64,000 bases of DNA from Methylobacterium oryzae. Its GTDB lineage: Bacteria > Pseudomonadota > Alphaproteobacteria > Rhizobiales > Beijerinckiaceae. The stretch lies in contig NZ_CP090349.1 in assembly GCF_021398735.1 (NCBI RefSeq), forward strand, positions 3,615,001 through 3,679,000, given 5' to 3'. A model generated the notes under the pieces. The model worked only from the letters and a program-made list of their open reading frames with translations, did not search any database and was not told where the DNA came from. How positions within the stretch are numbered: the first letter of the stretch is position 1; every line of letters begins with the position of its first letter. The translations under genes were made by a program, and so were the position numbers. Shown here piece after piece: positions 6,203 to 14,917 of this stretch.

Positions 6203-8365
6203 ATGAGCCGGGGCGAGCCCCTGCGGGAGCCGAAGGCTTTGGTGGGACCCATTCTCAATATGGCCACCGCCCATCATGCCGCCGGGCGCCTGCACGAAGC
6301 CGATCAGCATTACAGACGATGCCTTGATCTCGATCCGGGACACGCAGCGGCGCATTACAATCTTGGCCTCATCGCCACGCTCTTGAGCGATCATGCCCGT
6401 GCGGTCCTTCATCACACCGCGGCGCTTCGCTCGGCACCTGAGCAGGCCTCTCGCTGGGTGGCACTAATCGGGGCGCTCCTCGCCTGCGACCGGGTGACAG
6501 ACGCCCGTAGCATCCTCGATCACTTTCTGGTGCACGGCTTCTCACCCCAGATCGTGTCCGAGCACTGCCAGCCGCTGGTTAAGGTGCTCGGCGCGAACGC
6601 TCGCCTCGCCTTCGCCGCTGGGCGGCTCGAGGACGCCGAATGCCTCCTCGAACTCTTAATCTCTATCGACAAAGATAATGGTGACGCGGTGCATCTTGCC
6701 GGGCTCACCGCCTTGCGCACCGGGCGTGCACAGCACGCCATCGATTTGATCACCATCGCGATCTACCGCGACAGCGGCAACGCCACGTACTTCGCCGATC
6801 TCGGTCTCGCCTTCCAGGCAATCGGCAACCTGGTCGCTGCTGGCTCGGCCTTCGAGAAGGCGCTCGAACTCGACCCTGCCTTGGATGACACCCGCGCCAA
6901 TCTCGCCATCGTGTATCAGGACACTGAACGCCAGCAGGACGCCGCTGACTGTTGGCGCGATCTGATCGCTCGGGTTCCCGGCTCGGCCGAGTTTCACAAC
7001 AATCTCGGCGCGGTGCTACACCGCCTTGGGCGCACCGAAGAGGCGATCGCCAATTTGGAGAAGGCGCTAGAAATCAATCCCGCCGCCGCTTTCGCGCTTT
7101 GCAACCTTGCACATGCGCAGCTCTTTGCCGAGCATAGTTCGGTGGAAAGCTTCTCGGAGAAGGCTAAGACCTACGGCCGCTGCCATGCTGACGCACTGCT
7201 GCGCATCCGGCCCTTCGCCAATGATCGCAATCTGGATCGGCGCCTGCGCATTGGCTTCGTCTCGGCGGATTTTCGCGATCACCCGGTGGTGCGGTTCCTC
7301 GAACCCTTCCTCCACTATGCCGATCGGGAACGCTTTGACCTCCTCGCTTATAGCAACACCAGTCGCGAAGACGCGGTGACGGAGACGCTGAAGGCCCGTT
7401 TCGACTCTTGGCGCCGAATCGATGTTCTCGACGACGAGGCCGTGGCGAACCTCATCGAGGCCGATCGCACCGACATCCTCATAGACCTAGCCGGCCATAG
7501 CGGCGGCAACCGCTTAATGGTTTTCGCGCGCAAGCCTGCGCCAGTTCAGGTGACTTGGATCGGACTGCCAGTCACCACGGGGCTGGCCGCCATAGACTAC
7601 CGCCTTACCGACGCTGTCTATGATCCGATCGGCGAGACCGAGCACCTGCATTCCGAGGTTCTCTGGCGGATGCCTGGCACTGGCACCTGCTACCGGCCGT
7701 TCCTGCCGGCGCCGGATGTCGCCGAGACAGCGCCCGTCACAAGAAACCGGCACGTCACCTTCGGCTGCTTCAACCGCTTCGAGAAGATGACCGACGCCGC
7801 AATCAAGGCCTGGGCCGCGATCCTAGCAGCGGTGCCCAACGCCCGGCTGAAGCTGATCGTAACCGATATCGACGATCCAAGGACGCGCGGGCCAGTGGAA
7901 GCACGTCTCGCGACCTGCGGCCTGCCACTCGACCGCGTCGACTTCGCGCCCCGCAATGCTGCCAATCGCTATGCGATGCACGGCAGTGTCGACATCGCGC
8001 TGGATGCGTTCCCCTTCAACGGCAACGTCACGACATTCGACACTCTTTACATGGGCGTCCCTGTAGTGACGCTTGCCGGACCCCAGACAATCTCGCGGGT
8101 GGGCGCCGCCATTCTCGGGATCCTAGGGCTGCCGGATCTCATCGCCCGCGATGTCGACAGCTATGTCGCCATCGCCTGCCGTCTCGCCAGCGATCCGGAC
8201 GAACTTCTCAAATTGCGCAGCGGCCTGCGCGAGCGCTTGGTCGCCAGCCCCCACATGGATCACGCCGGCCATGCCAGGGAGGTTGGTCTGGCCCTTAGCG
8301 AGATGTGGCGGCTTTGGTGCGCCGAGACAGCGCCCAGCGCGGTGGCCTCTCCCGCCTCACGATGA
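6203..8365 (+). CDS. TPR-repeat glycosyltransferase, O-GlcNAc transferase (SPINDLY) type
   Basis: The protein (720 aa from this start) has an N-terminal superhelix of TPR motifs to about residue 330, for example ADQHYRRCLDLDPGHAAAHYNLG and AIANLEKALEINPAAAFALCNLA in shortened form. The C-terminal half is a GT41 catalytic domain: RIGFVSADFRDHPVVRF, DLAGHSGGNRL, PAPVQVTWIGLP and DAFPFNGNVTTFDTLYMG...LAG. The family transfers a sugar from UDP- or GDP-sugars, often to proteins such as flagellin, or builds surface glycans. The ATG at 6203 has GGAAGGA eight bases upstream, better than 6164 or the GTG at 6116. Its last 71 bases overlap the convergent gene at 8295. Confidence 0.9.
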   Translation: MSRGEPLREPKALVGPILNMATAHHAAGRLHEADQHYRRCLDLDPGHAAAHYNLGLIATLLSDHARAVLHHTAALRSAPEQASRWVALIGALLACDRVTDARSILDHFLVHGFSPQIVSEHCQPLVKVLGANARLAFAAGRLEDAECLLELLISIDKDNGDAVHLAGLTALRTGRAQHAIDLITIAIYRDSGNATYFADLGLAFQAIGNLVAAGSAFEKALELDPALDDTRANLAIVYQDTERQQDAADCWRDLIARVPGSAEFHNNLGAVLHRLGRTEEAIANLEKALEINPAAAFALCNLAHAQLFAEHSSVESFSEKAKTYGRCHADALLRIRPFANDRNLDRRLRIGFVSADFRDHPVVRFLEPFLHYADRERFDLLAYSNTSREDAVTETLKARFDSWRRIDVLDDEAVANLIEADRTDILIDLAGHSGGNRLMVFARKPAPVQVTWIGLPVTTGLAAIDYRLTDAVYDPIGETEHLHSEVLWRMPGTGTCYRPFLPAPDVAETAPVTRNRHVTFGCFNRFEKMTDAAIKAWAAILAAVPNARLKLIVTDIDDPRTRGPVEARLATCGLPLDRVDFAPRNAANRYAMHGSVDIALDAFPFNGNVTTFDTLYMGVPVVTLAGPQTISRVGAAILGILGLPDLIARDVDSYVAIACRLASDPDELLKLRSGLRERLVASPHMDHAGHAREVGLALSEMWRLWCAETAPSAVASPASR

Positions 8366-8783
8366 CCCGCGCGCGGTCCCGAAGGGTGACCTCGTGCGTC
8401 GGCCATTCCAGGCAGGCTGCATCGAACGCCGCCTCGGCCATCGACAGCGGGTAGATCGTCGCGAGGTGCAGCTCGACATTGCCGCTGGTCTCTCGCCAGA
8501 TCTCGACCGTGTAGGGCACACCCGGCGGCACGGGCGGGATCTGCTTGGCGGCCGGCGGCAGCGTGATCGCGGCCAGACACAGGTGCTCGTACTTCCGCGT
8601 AAGCGGCGCCCCGGGCGCGCGCTGATAGCGGCACGCGGCCGTCAGGTGCCGGAGCAGGTCGAGCGTCGAGATGTCGGCCCCGTAGCGACCGATCAGGCTG
8701 ACCACGGTATAGCGGCCCGAGCGCTTGCAGGTGGCGCGGTCGACGTACACCCGACTAGGCCCTGCATCCCCCAGGTGCCCCAT
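8295..8783 (-). CDS. Hypothetical protein, 162 aa
   Basis: An unrecognised protein with a plausible mixed fold: RYGADISTLDLLRHLTAAC and TVEIWRETSGNVELHLATIY look like packed helix and strand. Two Cys lie in the first 50 residues. Its 3' end overlaps the end of the glycosyltransferase gene on the other strand by 71 bases. The last 25 residues, inside the overlap, are Arg-rich and less convincing. The next 222 bases upstream hold no clear gene. Confidence 0.55.
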   Translation of the reverse strand: MGHLGDAGPSRVYVDRATCKRSGRYTVVSLIGRYGADISTLDLLRHLTAACRYQRAPGAPLTRKYEHLCLAAITLPPAAKQIPPVPPGVPYTVEIWRETSGNVELHLATIYPLSMAEAAFDAACLEWPTHEVTLRDRARVIVRRERPPRWALSRRTKAATSR

Positions 8784-9005
8784 TCTGGTGGCCCCCCCGC
8801 TCGCGAACGAAAACGGAACAAGCTCAGGCGCCCGCGCGCTTCGACCAGCCGCCGAGCCGCGCGCGATCGTAGTGGAGCAGTGTGGACGACGTTCGGAAAG
8901 CCGAGACCCGTCAGGCGATTCGGCTGACCCAAGCCGCGAACTCCCAGACCGGCGGCCCCCCAGACTTGTGCGTCTCTGACTACAAAGAATCAGAGGAAGG
9001 ATGAA

Positions 9006-9284
9006 TCAGGCCGAACGCTTCAGCTCAGTTTGATCATCGTTCGTAACACTAGTAGCAGGTTGCTGTTGCGGTTTGAGGCTCTGCATAGAGGTGACAGAAG
9101 ATGTGCGGCTGCTCGATGATGATGAGCGCCGCAGAGCGAACAACAAGGCAGCGCTTACAACACATGCTACGGCTGCCCCGACCGGCGCCACAAAGATCGA
9201 AATCGCTCCCAGCGACGGCCATATAGCCACAATCGAAAGTCCTGCGCCTACGAAGGCCGATAGAACGAGGAAGATGAGGTTCAC
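9006..9284 (-). CDS. Small membrane protein, two predicted TM helices
   Basis: Residues 3-25 and 28-50 are strongly hydrophobic with a short polar turn, so the protein should form a membrane hairpin. A Ser-rich, then polar tail of about 40 residues follows. Family not recognised. It starts at the first ATG of the frame. Confidence 0.55.
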   Translation of the reverse strand: MNLIFLVLSAFVGAGLSIVAIWPSLGAISIFVAPVGAAVACVVSAALLFALRRSSSSSSRTSSVTSMQSLKPQQQPATSVTNDDQTELKRSA

Positions 9285-9363
9285 GAGCGCACCTTTCCGC
9301 GATAGGCGGCCCGACGTGTCGCCCTCGGGTTCGAAGAACGGGGAGGTTGTATGACGATCTCAA

Positions 9364-9648
9364 TGGCCGATATGCGGCAACTTCTGAGCGAAAACCGGTA
9401 ACGGTCAGCCGGCGCGCCAAGCGTGCTCACGGCGGCATCAGCTGGGGGAGTGACTCAGCGAAGGTACGACGGCGGCAGGCAATCTCACAGCTGTAGAAGC
9501 GTCGGACGCGTAGGAGCAGCGTCATGGGCTGCCCGATGCTCGGCAGATCGGCCGGACGGCGTTCATAGCGGCTGTGAACGACAGAGCTGGTCGTATCACA
9601 GGTTGGACACTGCCCGTGCGCACGCCGCACTTGGGCGAAGACGACCGT
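9364..9648 (-). pseudogene. ISL3-family transposase fragment
   Basis: The fragment carries the N-terminal zinc-finger region typical of ISL3 transposases: CPTC, SSVVHSRYERRPADLP, then LRVRRFYSC and CRRRTFAE. A TGA at 9427-9429 stands where an Arg codon (CGA) is expected after LPQLMPP, and the frame continues with ARLARRLTV. The DDE catalytic domain is missing and no terminal repeats were found, so the element is dead. It marks the left side of the accessory segment holding the sulfation genes. Confidence 0.75.
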
Positions 9649-9808
9649 CGGTCCGGATGACGCGCCCGATGGTACAGCCCGGCAGGGATGAGGACAGGAT
9701 CAAACGCTTGGTGAACCAGCCCGTGCCATCCTCGTCACCGCGACCGTTCCACGCAAAGTGCGGGAGAACCGCAAAGCCGAAGGAAGATCATACAGTACCG
9801 AGCCAGCC

Positions 9809-10006
9809 ATGCACTTCGAAATCCGCGTGGCCGGCCGCCACCTCTAGACTTGGGTGCTGCTCGACGCCTCCCACATGACGGTGAACGAATCGGACTGGAC
9901 CTTCCCGTCCGAGGCGCAGGCTTTAGCTGCCGCGCTGGCCTTCTCGAAGCAGATGAACCGCGCCTGGAAGACGCTGACCGCGCCGATGTCGGACGGCCTG
10001 CTATGA
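9809..10006 (+). pseudogene. Small gene with in-frame TAG
   Basis: The frame from the ATG at 9809 reads MHFEIRVAGRHL, then TAG at 9845-9847, then a coding-like stretch (TVNESDWTFPSEAQALAAALAF and the helix FSKQMNRAWKTL) to a stop at 10006. Either the gene is broken or translation starts at the internal ATG just past the stop. No family is recognised. Confidence 0.45.
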
Positions 10007-10159
10007 TGTGCTGCCGCGGATCCGCGATAGCGCCGCTCAGCCTAATCCCGGCTGCGCGCCATTCCTCGGCGGCGATTAGAAGGTCGCGGTAGGCAACGGC
10101 CCGTGGTCTGACAGGCTTGATTTGATCTGGACAACAATTGAAGACATGGAAAACAATAA

Positions 10160-11440
10160 TTAACAATCATTTAAAAGTTTTTGAGCTTGATATAGATAGA
10201 CTTCATGACGGTGTGCAGTCGCTCCGTCGCTGGGCGTCGACTTAGCCACATCAGTCAAAATTTTCTTGAATTTAGATCGATTGAGTCCGCGCCAGGTAAT
10301 GCTGGAGACCAGTGTCGATATGACGATTTCTAACGCATGTGACCGCTCTGTCTCGTTAGCCAATTGACGTTCAAGCAACTGTTCCCTCTGGCGCGCCGCA
10401 GCCAAAATAATTTCGATTTGGTTCCAGGCGTCCATATCCCTCTCGCACGATCTAAGATCACGTAGGATCGGTGATGTTGCCGAACTTTGGCTTTTTCGGC
10501 GAGCTGTGACTTCAGCAAAAGCGAACATGGCAGAAACAAGGTCGGGATTGGCGGTCCAAAAATCTGAATTGATGTACGAGTACGCTCGCTCCCGTAAAGC
10601 AAACAATTTGCCGCCAGTGAAACCCTCGATCCGATCTCCCCACCGAGCTATTAAGGTGCTCTCTATGCTAAGAAATTCCTCTATATCATAACCTATAGTC
10701 ATATTTTCCATGAATCTATCTGCTCTTTCCGCCACTAACGTGCGTAAGAATTTAGATTCTTGTGCCTGGATTGCATCTATGCCAACGAAACCAAATGCAT
10801 TCCACAGGCGGATCATCTCACATTCGATGTATTCGAAAGATTTGTTGTTGTCTGTTAGCTCGCCAGGGGGACTCGTCAAGCCGAGTAAATCGGAGGCGAA
10901 CTGTTGTGTCACATCAGGAATTTGATCGTACAAGAAAATCTTAATCGCGTTTCTTCCAAAAACAGATGCCCAGTTACTCAACAATAAATCTGGAACCAGT
11001 AGATGTAGGCTGCCAGGAAGCGCAATTGCATCTTGAATAAACCTAGTAAAATCTTCGACCCCGCCATGTTTAATTAATTCTTGCCACCATGAAGGGAGAA
11101 GAGACAAGATATTCCTCTGGTAATAAACAATAGTAAATTCGGAAGATGGAAGAGCCGCGCGAATCTTTTGCAACGAGGCGACTGGAAGAAAGCTAAGCTC
11201 TTCACTCGAGAGAACACAGGTTTTCTCAAGGCCCGAAAGAATCTCCAGCAGGCCGCCAAGTTTGGAATGATCAGGGTCAGACGCTGTCCGAGCAAACTCG
11301 TGCTGCCCCGTCTGATTGGCATGAGCGAAGGGGTAAACAAAACTTGCGCCACTCTGCAAAGAGCGTGCGTAGAGCATGTTTTGGATCGATGTGGTTCCCG
11401 TTTTATGCGGGCCGATGTGTATTATAAAATTTTGAGTCAT
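10160..11440 (-). CDS. Sulfotransferase-like protein
   Basis: This 426-aa protein begins with IIHIGPHKTGTTSIQ, the 5'-phosphosulfate binding loop of PAPS-dependent sulfotransferases. A later segment with Arg and Ser (IVYYQRNILSLLPSWWQ, about residues 104-120) fits the 3'-phosphate binding region. It should transfer sulfate from PAPS to a sugar or other acceptor, plausibly a surface glycan. It lies two bases after the APS kinase gene, so the donor is made by its own operon partner. The gene is clearly AT-richer than the genome background, which points to horizontal acquisition. The acceptor cannot be told from sequence. Confidence 0.82.
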   Translation of the reverse strand: MTQNFIIHIGPHKTGTTSIQNMLYARSLQSGASFVYPFAHANQTGQHEFARTASDPDHSKLGGLLEILSGLEKTCVLSSEELSFLPVASLQKIRAALPSSEFTIVYYQRNILSLLPSWWQELIKHGGVEDFTRFIQDAIALPGSLHLLVPDLLLSNWASVFGRNAIKIFLYDQIPDVTQQFASDLLGLTSPPGELTDNNKSFEYIECEMIRLWNAFGFVGIDAIQAQESKFLRTLVAERADRFMENMTIGYDIEEFLSIESTLIARWGDRIEGFTGGKLFALRERAYSYINSDFWTANPDLVSAMFAFAEVTARRKSQSSATSPILRDLRSCERDMDAWNQIEIILAAARQREQLLERQLANETERSHALEIVISTLVSSITWRGLNRSKFKKILTDVAKSTPSDGATAHRHEVYLYQAQKLLNDC

Positions 11441-11442
11441 AG

Positions 11443-12117
11443 TTAGATATTGCGCATTAGCTCCGGATTTTTAGGCAAAATTTGATCATAAAGTGGCTGT
11501 TCTGATACTGCGCTCAGCTGTAAGAGCATGTCGATTAATGGCCGTGCTGTATCGGCAATGGACTGACCCACGGTGGCGAGCGTTAAGTCAGGCTTCGTCG
11601 GCTCTTCATAGGGCGCTGTGATGCCGGTAAAATTCGGGATTGTGCCGGCGCGCGCTCGAAAATATAATCCCTTTGGATCTCGTTCCTCACAAATTGGTAG
11701 AGGCGTATCTATAAAAACTTCAATAAATGCGACGTCTCCAGCGATAGCCCTTGCGGCCTTCCGTTCCGCTGAGAAGGGGGATATAAGCGAGACAATTGTT
11801 ACAAGACCAGCATCAGCTACCAGTTTTGCTGTTTCGGCCACACGGCGGACGTTCTCAGCTCTGTCGCGGTCGGTAAATCCCAAGTCACTATTCAATCCAT
11901 GACGTAGATTATCGCCGTCCAGCACCATTGTTGCGCGTCCTGAAGCGGTCAGGGCTTGATCCACGACGTTTGCGATCGTTGATTTCCCTGCGCCTGAAAG
12001 GCCAGTAAGCCAAGCAATGACTGGTCGCTGACCAAGAGCCTTCCATCGTTGCTCCCGTGGCTGCAGGTGCTGCCAAGTCAGGTTCCGATCCGACGTTGGG
12101 CCTCGTGATCGGTTCAT
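11443..12117 (-). CDS. cysC: Adenylylsulfate (APS) kinase
   Basis: The 224-aa protein phosphorylates APS with ATP to make PAPS, the sulfate donor for sulfotransferases and for reduction. The P-loop GLSGAGKS is at residues 39-46, followed by LDGDNLRHGLNSDLGF and the FTDRDRAENVRRVAE helix that contact APS, then DPKGLYFRARAG and FTGI.APYE near the C-terminus. It is a stand-alone kinase, not a CysN fusion, and no ATP sulfurylase genes are nearby, so APS must come from elsewhere in the genome. It forms a two-gene operon with the sulfotransferase and shares its lower GC content. Confidence 0.93.
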   Translation of the reverse strand: MNRSRGPTSDRNLTWQHLQPREQRWKALGQRPVIAWLTGLSGAGKSTIANVVDQALTASGRATMVLDGDNLRHGLNSDLGFTDRDRAENVRRVAETAKLVADAGLVTIVSLISPFSAERKAARAIAGDVAFIEVFIDTPLPICEERDPKGLYFRARAGTIPNFTGITAPYEEPTKPDLTLATVGQSIADTARPLIDMLLQLSAVSEQPLYDQILPKNPELMRNI

Positions 12118-12243
12118 GCTTCGCTCCTAAGTTGTCCCCCAGGTATGGATACACAAAAACGTGATCGGTTGTGTTGCTACAACGTCACGTTGATGCGCTT
12201 CGTAGCGGCGGAGGGTAATTACCCAGGCCTTTGATGGCAGGGG

Positions 12244-12528
12244 TCAGGCGCCGACGGTTTTGAGGATGAAGCCGAATGGATTGGCACCGCTCAGGCGCGC
12301 GGTGTCGACAACGGTGCGGATGGCGGCCTCGCCCTCAGCTGGCCACATGTCGCGATAGCCGTTGGTCGCTTTCCGCTGGACGACAGCCGGACGCAGGAGC
12401 CGCTCGGAGCTGTTGTTAGTCGGCTCGACCTTTCCGGGATAGGCGAGGAAGACGAGGGGCTGATCGCGGGAGCGGCTGAGCTTGGCCTGCAACTCGCGGG
12501 TCAGGTCACGGACGCAACACGGGTGCAA
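12244..12528 (-). pseudogene. IS66-family transposase (TnpC) C-terminal fragment
   Basis: The fragment matches the end of IS66 transposases: VEPTNNSSERLLRPAVVQRK, then NGYRDMWPAEGEAAIRTVVDTARL and a final helix. The DDE domain and the accessory genes tnpA and tnpB are absent. With the ISL3 remnant at 9364 it brackets the AT-rich sulfation operon, which suggests arrival by transposition or recombination between IS copies. Confidence 0.8.
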
Positions 12529-12623
12529 TGCGCTTCATATACGGCCTTCCGTCATTCGCATGAGGAAAGCGATAATCCTTAGCGCTAGAACGCGCTCGGA
12601 TGTCTGGGTGGAGGCCTTCTCCG

Positions 12624-12866
12624 ATGAGGCTTAATCTCGATTTTCCCGGTAGCTGGATCGTTAATCCCGGGTATTTGGCGCAGCGTATCGGCGTGAGCGC
12701 AACGACGCTGAAGCGTTCCGTCATCGAGGGAAACGCCAGGGTCTTGATCGTCCCCGGAAGCTGGGCGGACGCGAGGGGCGCGCGCGTCACTGTTCATCAC
12801 TACGACGGTGGGTGGCAGGGCACGTTCGATCAGAGCGGACAGCTCGTGGCTGAGCATGTCTGGTAA
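12624..12866 (+). CDS. Hypothetical protein, 80 aa, paralogue of the one at 13128 (DUF6522-like)
   Basis: Starts at an ATG with GGAGG about ten bases upstream. The order of elements is WIVNPGYLAQRIGVSATTLKR (a small helix-turn-helix-like segment), then an RVTVHHYDGGWQGTFD strand pair and a C-terminal HVW. The protein encoded at 13128 has the same length and order. The shape resembles the DUF6522 family of Rhizobiales, from memory. Function unknown. Confidence 0.6.
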   Translation: MRLNLDFPGSWIVNPGYLAQRIGVSATTLKRSVIEGNARVLIVPGSWADARGARVTVHHYDGGWQGTFDQSGQLVAEHVW

Positions 12867-12925
12867 CTGCGGCCGCACCAACCGGAGGCACGGCGAGTTG
12901 TATCTCCTACTGGCAGGAGACGCCC

Positions 12926-13111
12926 ATGAGCGCGCACACCTATCCGGACGTGAACACCAGTTCTGCAAGCGGAGCGGCTGCCAACAAGTTGACTCACCGA
13001 CTTGGCGTAGACGTCAACAGCGGCGATCAGCTTCCCAGCCCATACCTGCTCGGCATCGCGCTTTCGGGTGCAGCCGTGGCGTGCCTGCTGATCCGGCTAG
13101 TGATCGGGTGA
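12926..13111 (+). CDS. Small protein with C-terminal membrane anchor
   Basis: 61 aa. The first 40 residues are polar; the last 20 (LLGIALSGAAVACLLIRLVIG) form one transmembrane helix, a tail-anchored layout. The ATG follows a GGAGA site. It sits between the two paralogues at 12624 and 13128. Confidence 0.5.
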   Translation: MSAHTYPDVNTSSASGAAANKLTHRLGVDVNSGDQLPSPYLLGIALSGAAVACLLIRLVIG

Positions 13112-13127
13112 GCGGCACAACCTGCCC

Positions 13128-13370
13128 ATGAGGCACACCCTCGGCCAGCAAGGCGACTGGGTCGTCGATCCGTGTGAGTTGGCCCCACGCCTCGGTGTGG
13201 ATGCCGATTACCTGAAGCGCATGGAGCGGCAGGGACACGTCGATGCCCGGATCAAGATCGACGATGACAGCGGCACGGGCCAGACACGTGTGACCGTCCG
13301 CCTGCTGAACCGAGGCTGGAGAGGCACCTTCCATGGAGGCGGCCCCCTCATTTACGAAGAGATGTGGTAA
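13128..13370 (+). CDS. Hypothetical protein, 80 aa, paralogue of the one at 12624
   Basis: Same length and segment order as the 12624 product: WVVDPCELAPRLGVDADYLKRM, then TRVTVRLLNRGWRGTFHG and a C-terminal EEMW. The pair probably arose by local duplication, with the small membrane-protein gene between them. Function unknown; possibly DUF6522-like. Confidence 0.6.
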   Translation: MRHTLGQQGDWVVDPCELAPRLGVDADYLKRMERQGHVDARIKIDDDSGTGQTRVTVRLLNRGWRGTFHGGGPLIYEEMW

Positions 13371-13415
13371 GGCCTTGCAGTTGCAGCCGGCCCTTCGGCA
13401 CTGCATAGCTCGGCC

Positions 13416-13619
13416 ATGACAGCTGACGTACCGCACCCCTACTCGGTGACCATCGAGCCCCTGAAAAAACCGGAGGGTCATTTCGGTTGGGCATTGCGCC
13501 GAAGTGGTAAACTAATCGAGCGCTCGGACAGGGCGTTCACCACCGAGGTTAAGGCTTTCGAGAACGCTTTGAGGGCGATTGAGATAGACACGAAGCCGAG
13601 CAGTGGCGGCCGCCGCTAG
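13416..13619 (+). CDS. Hypothetical protein, 67 aa
   Basis: A small protein of a type common in Methylobacterium and Bradyrhizobium, judged by memory: a strand (YSVTIEPL), then HFGWALRRSGKLIERSDR and a helix (EVKAFENALRAIE). It is the last gene of a four-gene plus-strand run and is followed by a hairpin. Confidence 0.6.
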   Translation: MTADVPHPYSVTIEPLKKPEGHFGWALRRSGKLIERSDRAFTTEVKAFENALRAIEIDTKPSSGGRR

Positions 13620-13641
13620 GTGAGCGGACGCGCCGGATATT

Positions 13642-13666
13642 CCGGACAAGCGTCTCGTTTGTCCGG
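13642..13666. terminator. Hairpin between convergent genes
   Basis: Arms CCGGACAA (13642-13649) and TTGTCCGG (13659-13666) pair over 8 bp with a 9-base loop. It lies between a plus-strand gene ending at 13619 and a minus-strand gene ending at 13683, where a shared terminator is expected. There is no long T-run. Confidence 0.5.
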
Positions 13667-13682
13667 CGTCCGGTCGCGGTAC

Positions 13683-14213
13683 TCATCCTGGCAACTCGAT
13701 CAGCCAGAGGTGGTTGACGCCGTTGAGAGCGACCGGGACAATCAGGCTGCGGCCGAGGCGTGCTTCGACGGCTCGCTTAAACACCTTGCTGGCGGCCTCC
13801 GTCCGCTTGGCCTCATCGTCGCCGTCGGCCAGGTAGATGACGAAGAATGCCGTCCTGGCGGCCTGCAGCGGGACGGCACGAACCTTGGAGCCCTCATTGC
13901 CGAACGGCCACGCGCAGATGCCATCGTCGGTGACGCTCGTCCGAAGTGCTTGTCGGAACACCTCTGACGATGTCGGCCAGCGCTCCTTGCTGGCCGCGAC
14001 GGCTACCGCGGAGGTGCCGTCCGTCTGCCACTTCACGACACAGGTAGTGATCGGCTCGCGGTCGTAGATCTCGCCGACTGTGACGACCTCCAGATCAAAA
14101 GAGATCTCGTACCCGCAACGGGTGCCCCGCACCTTCCGGATTGCCACGCGCGTGTTGTTGATGGCGCCGCCCTTATAGCGATCGGCGAGAACGGCGAGAG
14201 CCTCATCAGCCAA
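13683..14213 (-). pseudogene. C-terminal fragment of a phage/plasmid-type AAA (RepA-like) ATPase
   Basis: The start of this 176-aa frame (GGAINNTRVAIRKVRGTRCGYEI, shortened here) and the segment GEIYDREPITTCVVKW resemble the C-terminal tails of AAA helicase or primase proteins of phages and plasmids. The P-loop ATPase domain that should precede it is missing. The family is named from memory and needs a profile search. A truncated mobile-element gene would fit the surrounding IS remnants. Confidence 0.55.
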
Positions 14214-14290
14214 TCAATCGGTCGTCGCCCGTTTGTTGTGAGGAGAGAATTTTTAAGCCGCAGATTAGAAGCGGCGCAGGCCTTCCCGAC

Positions 14291-14503
14291 TCAGACGGTG
14301 ATGTCCACCACACGCTCCTGCGATGCGAGAAGTTTCGGGTCATTCTTTTGCCTTTGGATGCCTGCGTCGTCCGGCGGGGGCGCCGGCATTGAGACGGTAT
14401 GCAGCCCCGCTTTGTGCTCGATCGCAGCTTCCGCCCTTGCCGACTGGATCATCTCCGTCGCCTTCACCAGTCCGATGGCATTTATAGTGGTGGTGATTGT
14501 CAT
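14291..14503 (-). CDS. Hypothetical protein, 70 aa
   Basis: Starts at an ATG with AAGGAGAT seven bases upstream. The N-terminal half is helical (NAIGLVKATEMIQSARAEAA), followed by a Pro-rich linker and a polar tail. No family recognised. Confidence 0.5.
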   Translation of the reverse strand: MTITTTINAIGLVKATEMIQSARAEAAIEHKAGLHTVSMPAPPPDDAGIQRQKNDPKLLASQERVVDITV

Positions 14504-14530
14504 GGCTCTGATCTCCTTATTGGGGATCAA

Positions 14531-14917
14531 AGCACGTATTCGGTATTTGAATTACTTTTCTAATGTGTTCAATTTGCCGTTCTATCAGCGGTCCATTCTA
14601 AGCAGCCCTCATCCTTCTGTCTTGTCGGGCTAGTCCTGCTTGGCACCTCCGTTGATGCCTGTGCTATGCTCACCGCTGACGGAGCCGCTGCCGTGCCCCT
14701 GCGGGTTGAGGCGAGGACGATCCGACGTGAGATCTTCGGGCTTCGTCCCTTTGGTTTGGTCGGATATGAGGTTCCTTCTTACCGACGAACCTAAGACACG
14801 AGAAGAGTTCGCTCGTACCAGTGTGCGGGCTATGCGCCATCGGGCACGGCCAACTGCGCTGGAGCGTTCCAGATGTCTGGATGCAAGTTTTCCGAGGACG
14901 CGCGGGTTCGCCTCTCC
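14531..14917. other. Gene-free stretch
   Basis: Both strands show only short, composition-driven frames. I see no convincing gene, RNA or repeat here. Confidence 0.4.

Noticed and set aside
14238..14633. 131-codon plus-strand frame
   Set aside because: Overlaps the better supported minus-strand gene with a clear AAGGAGAT site at 14503.
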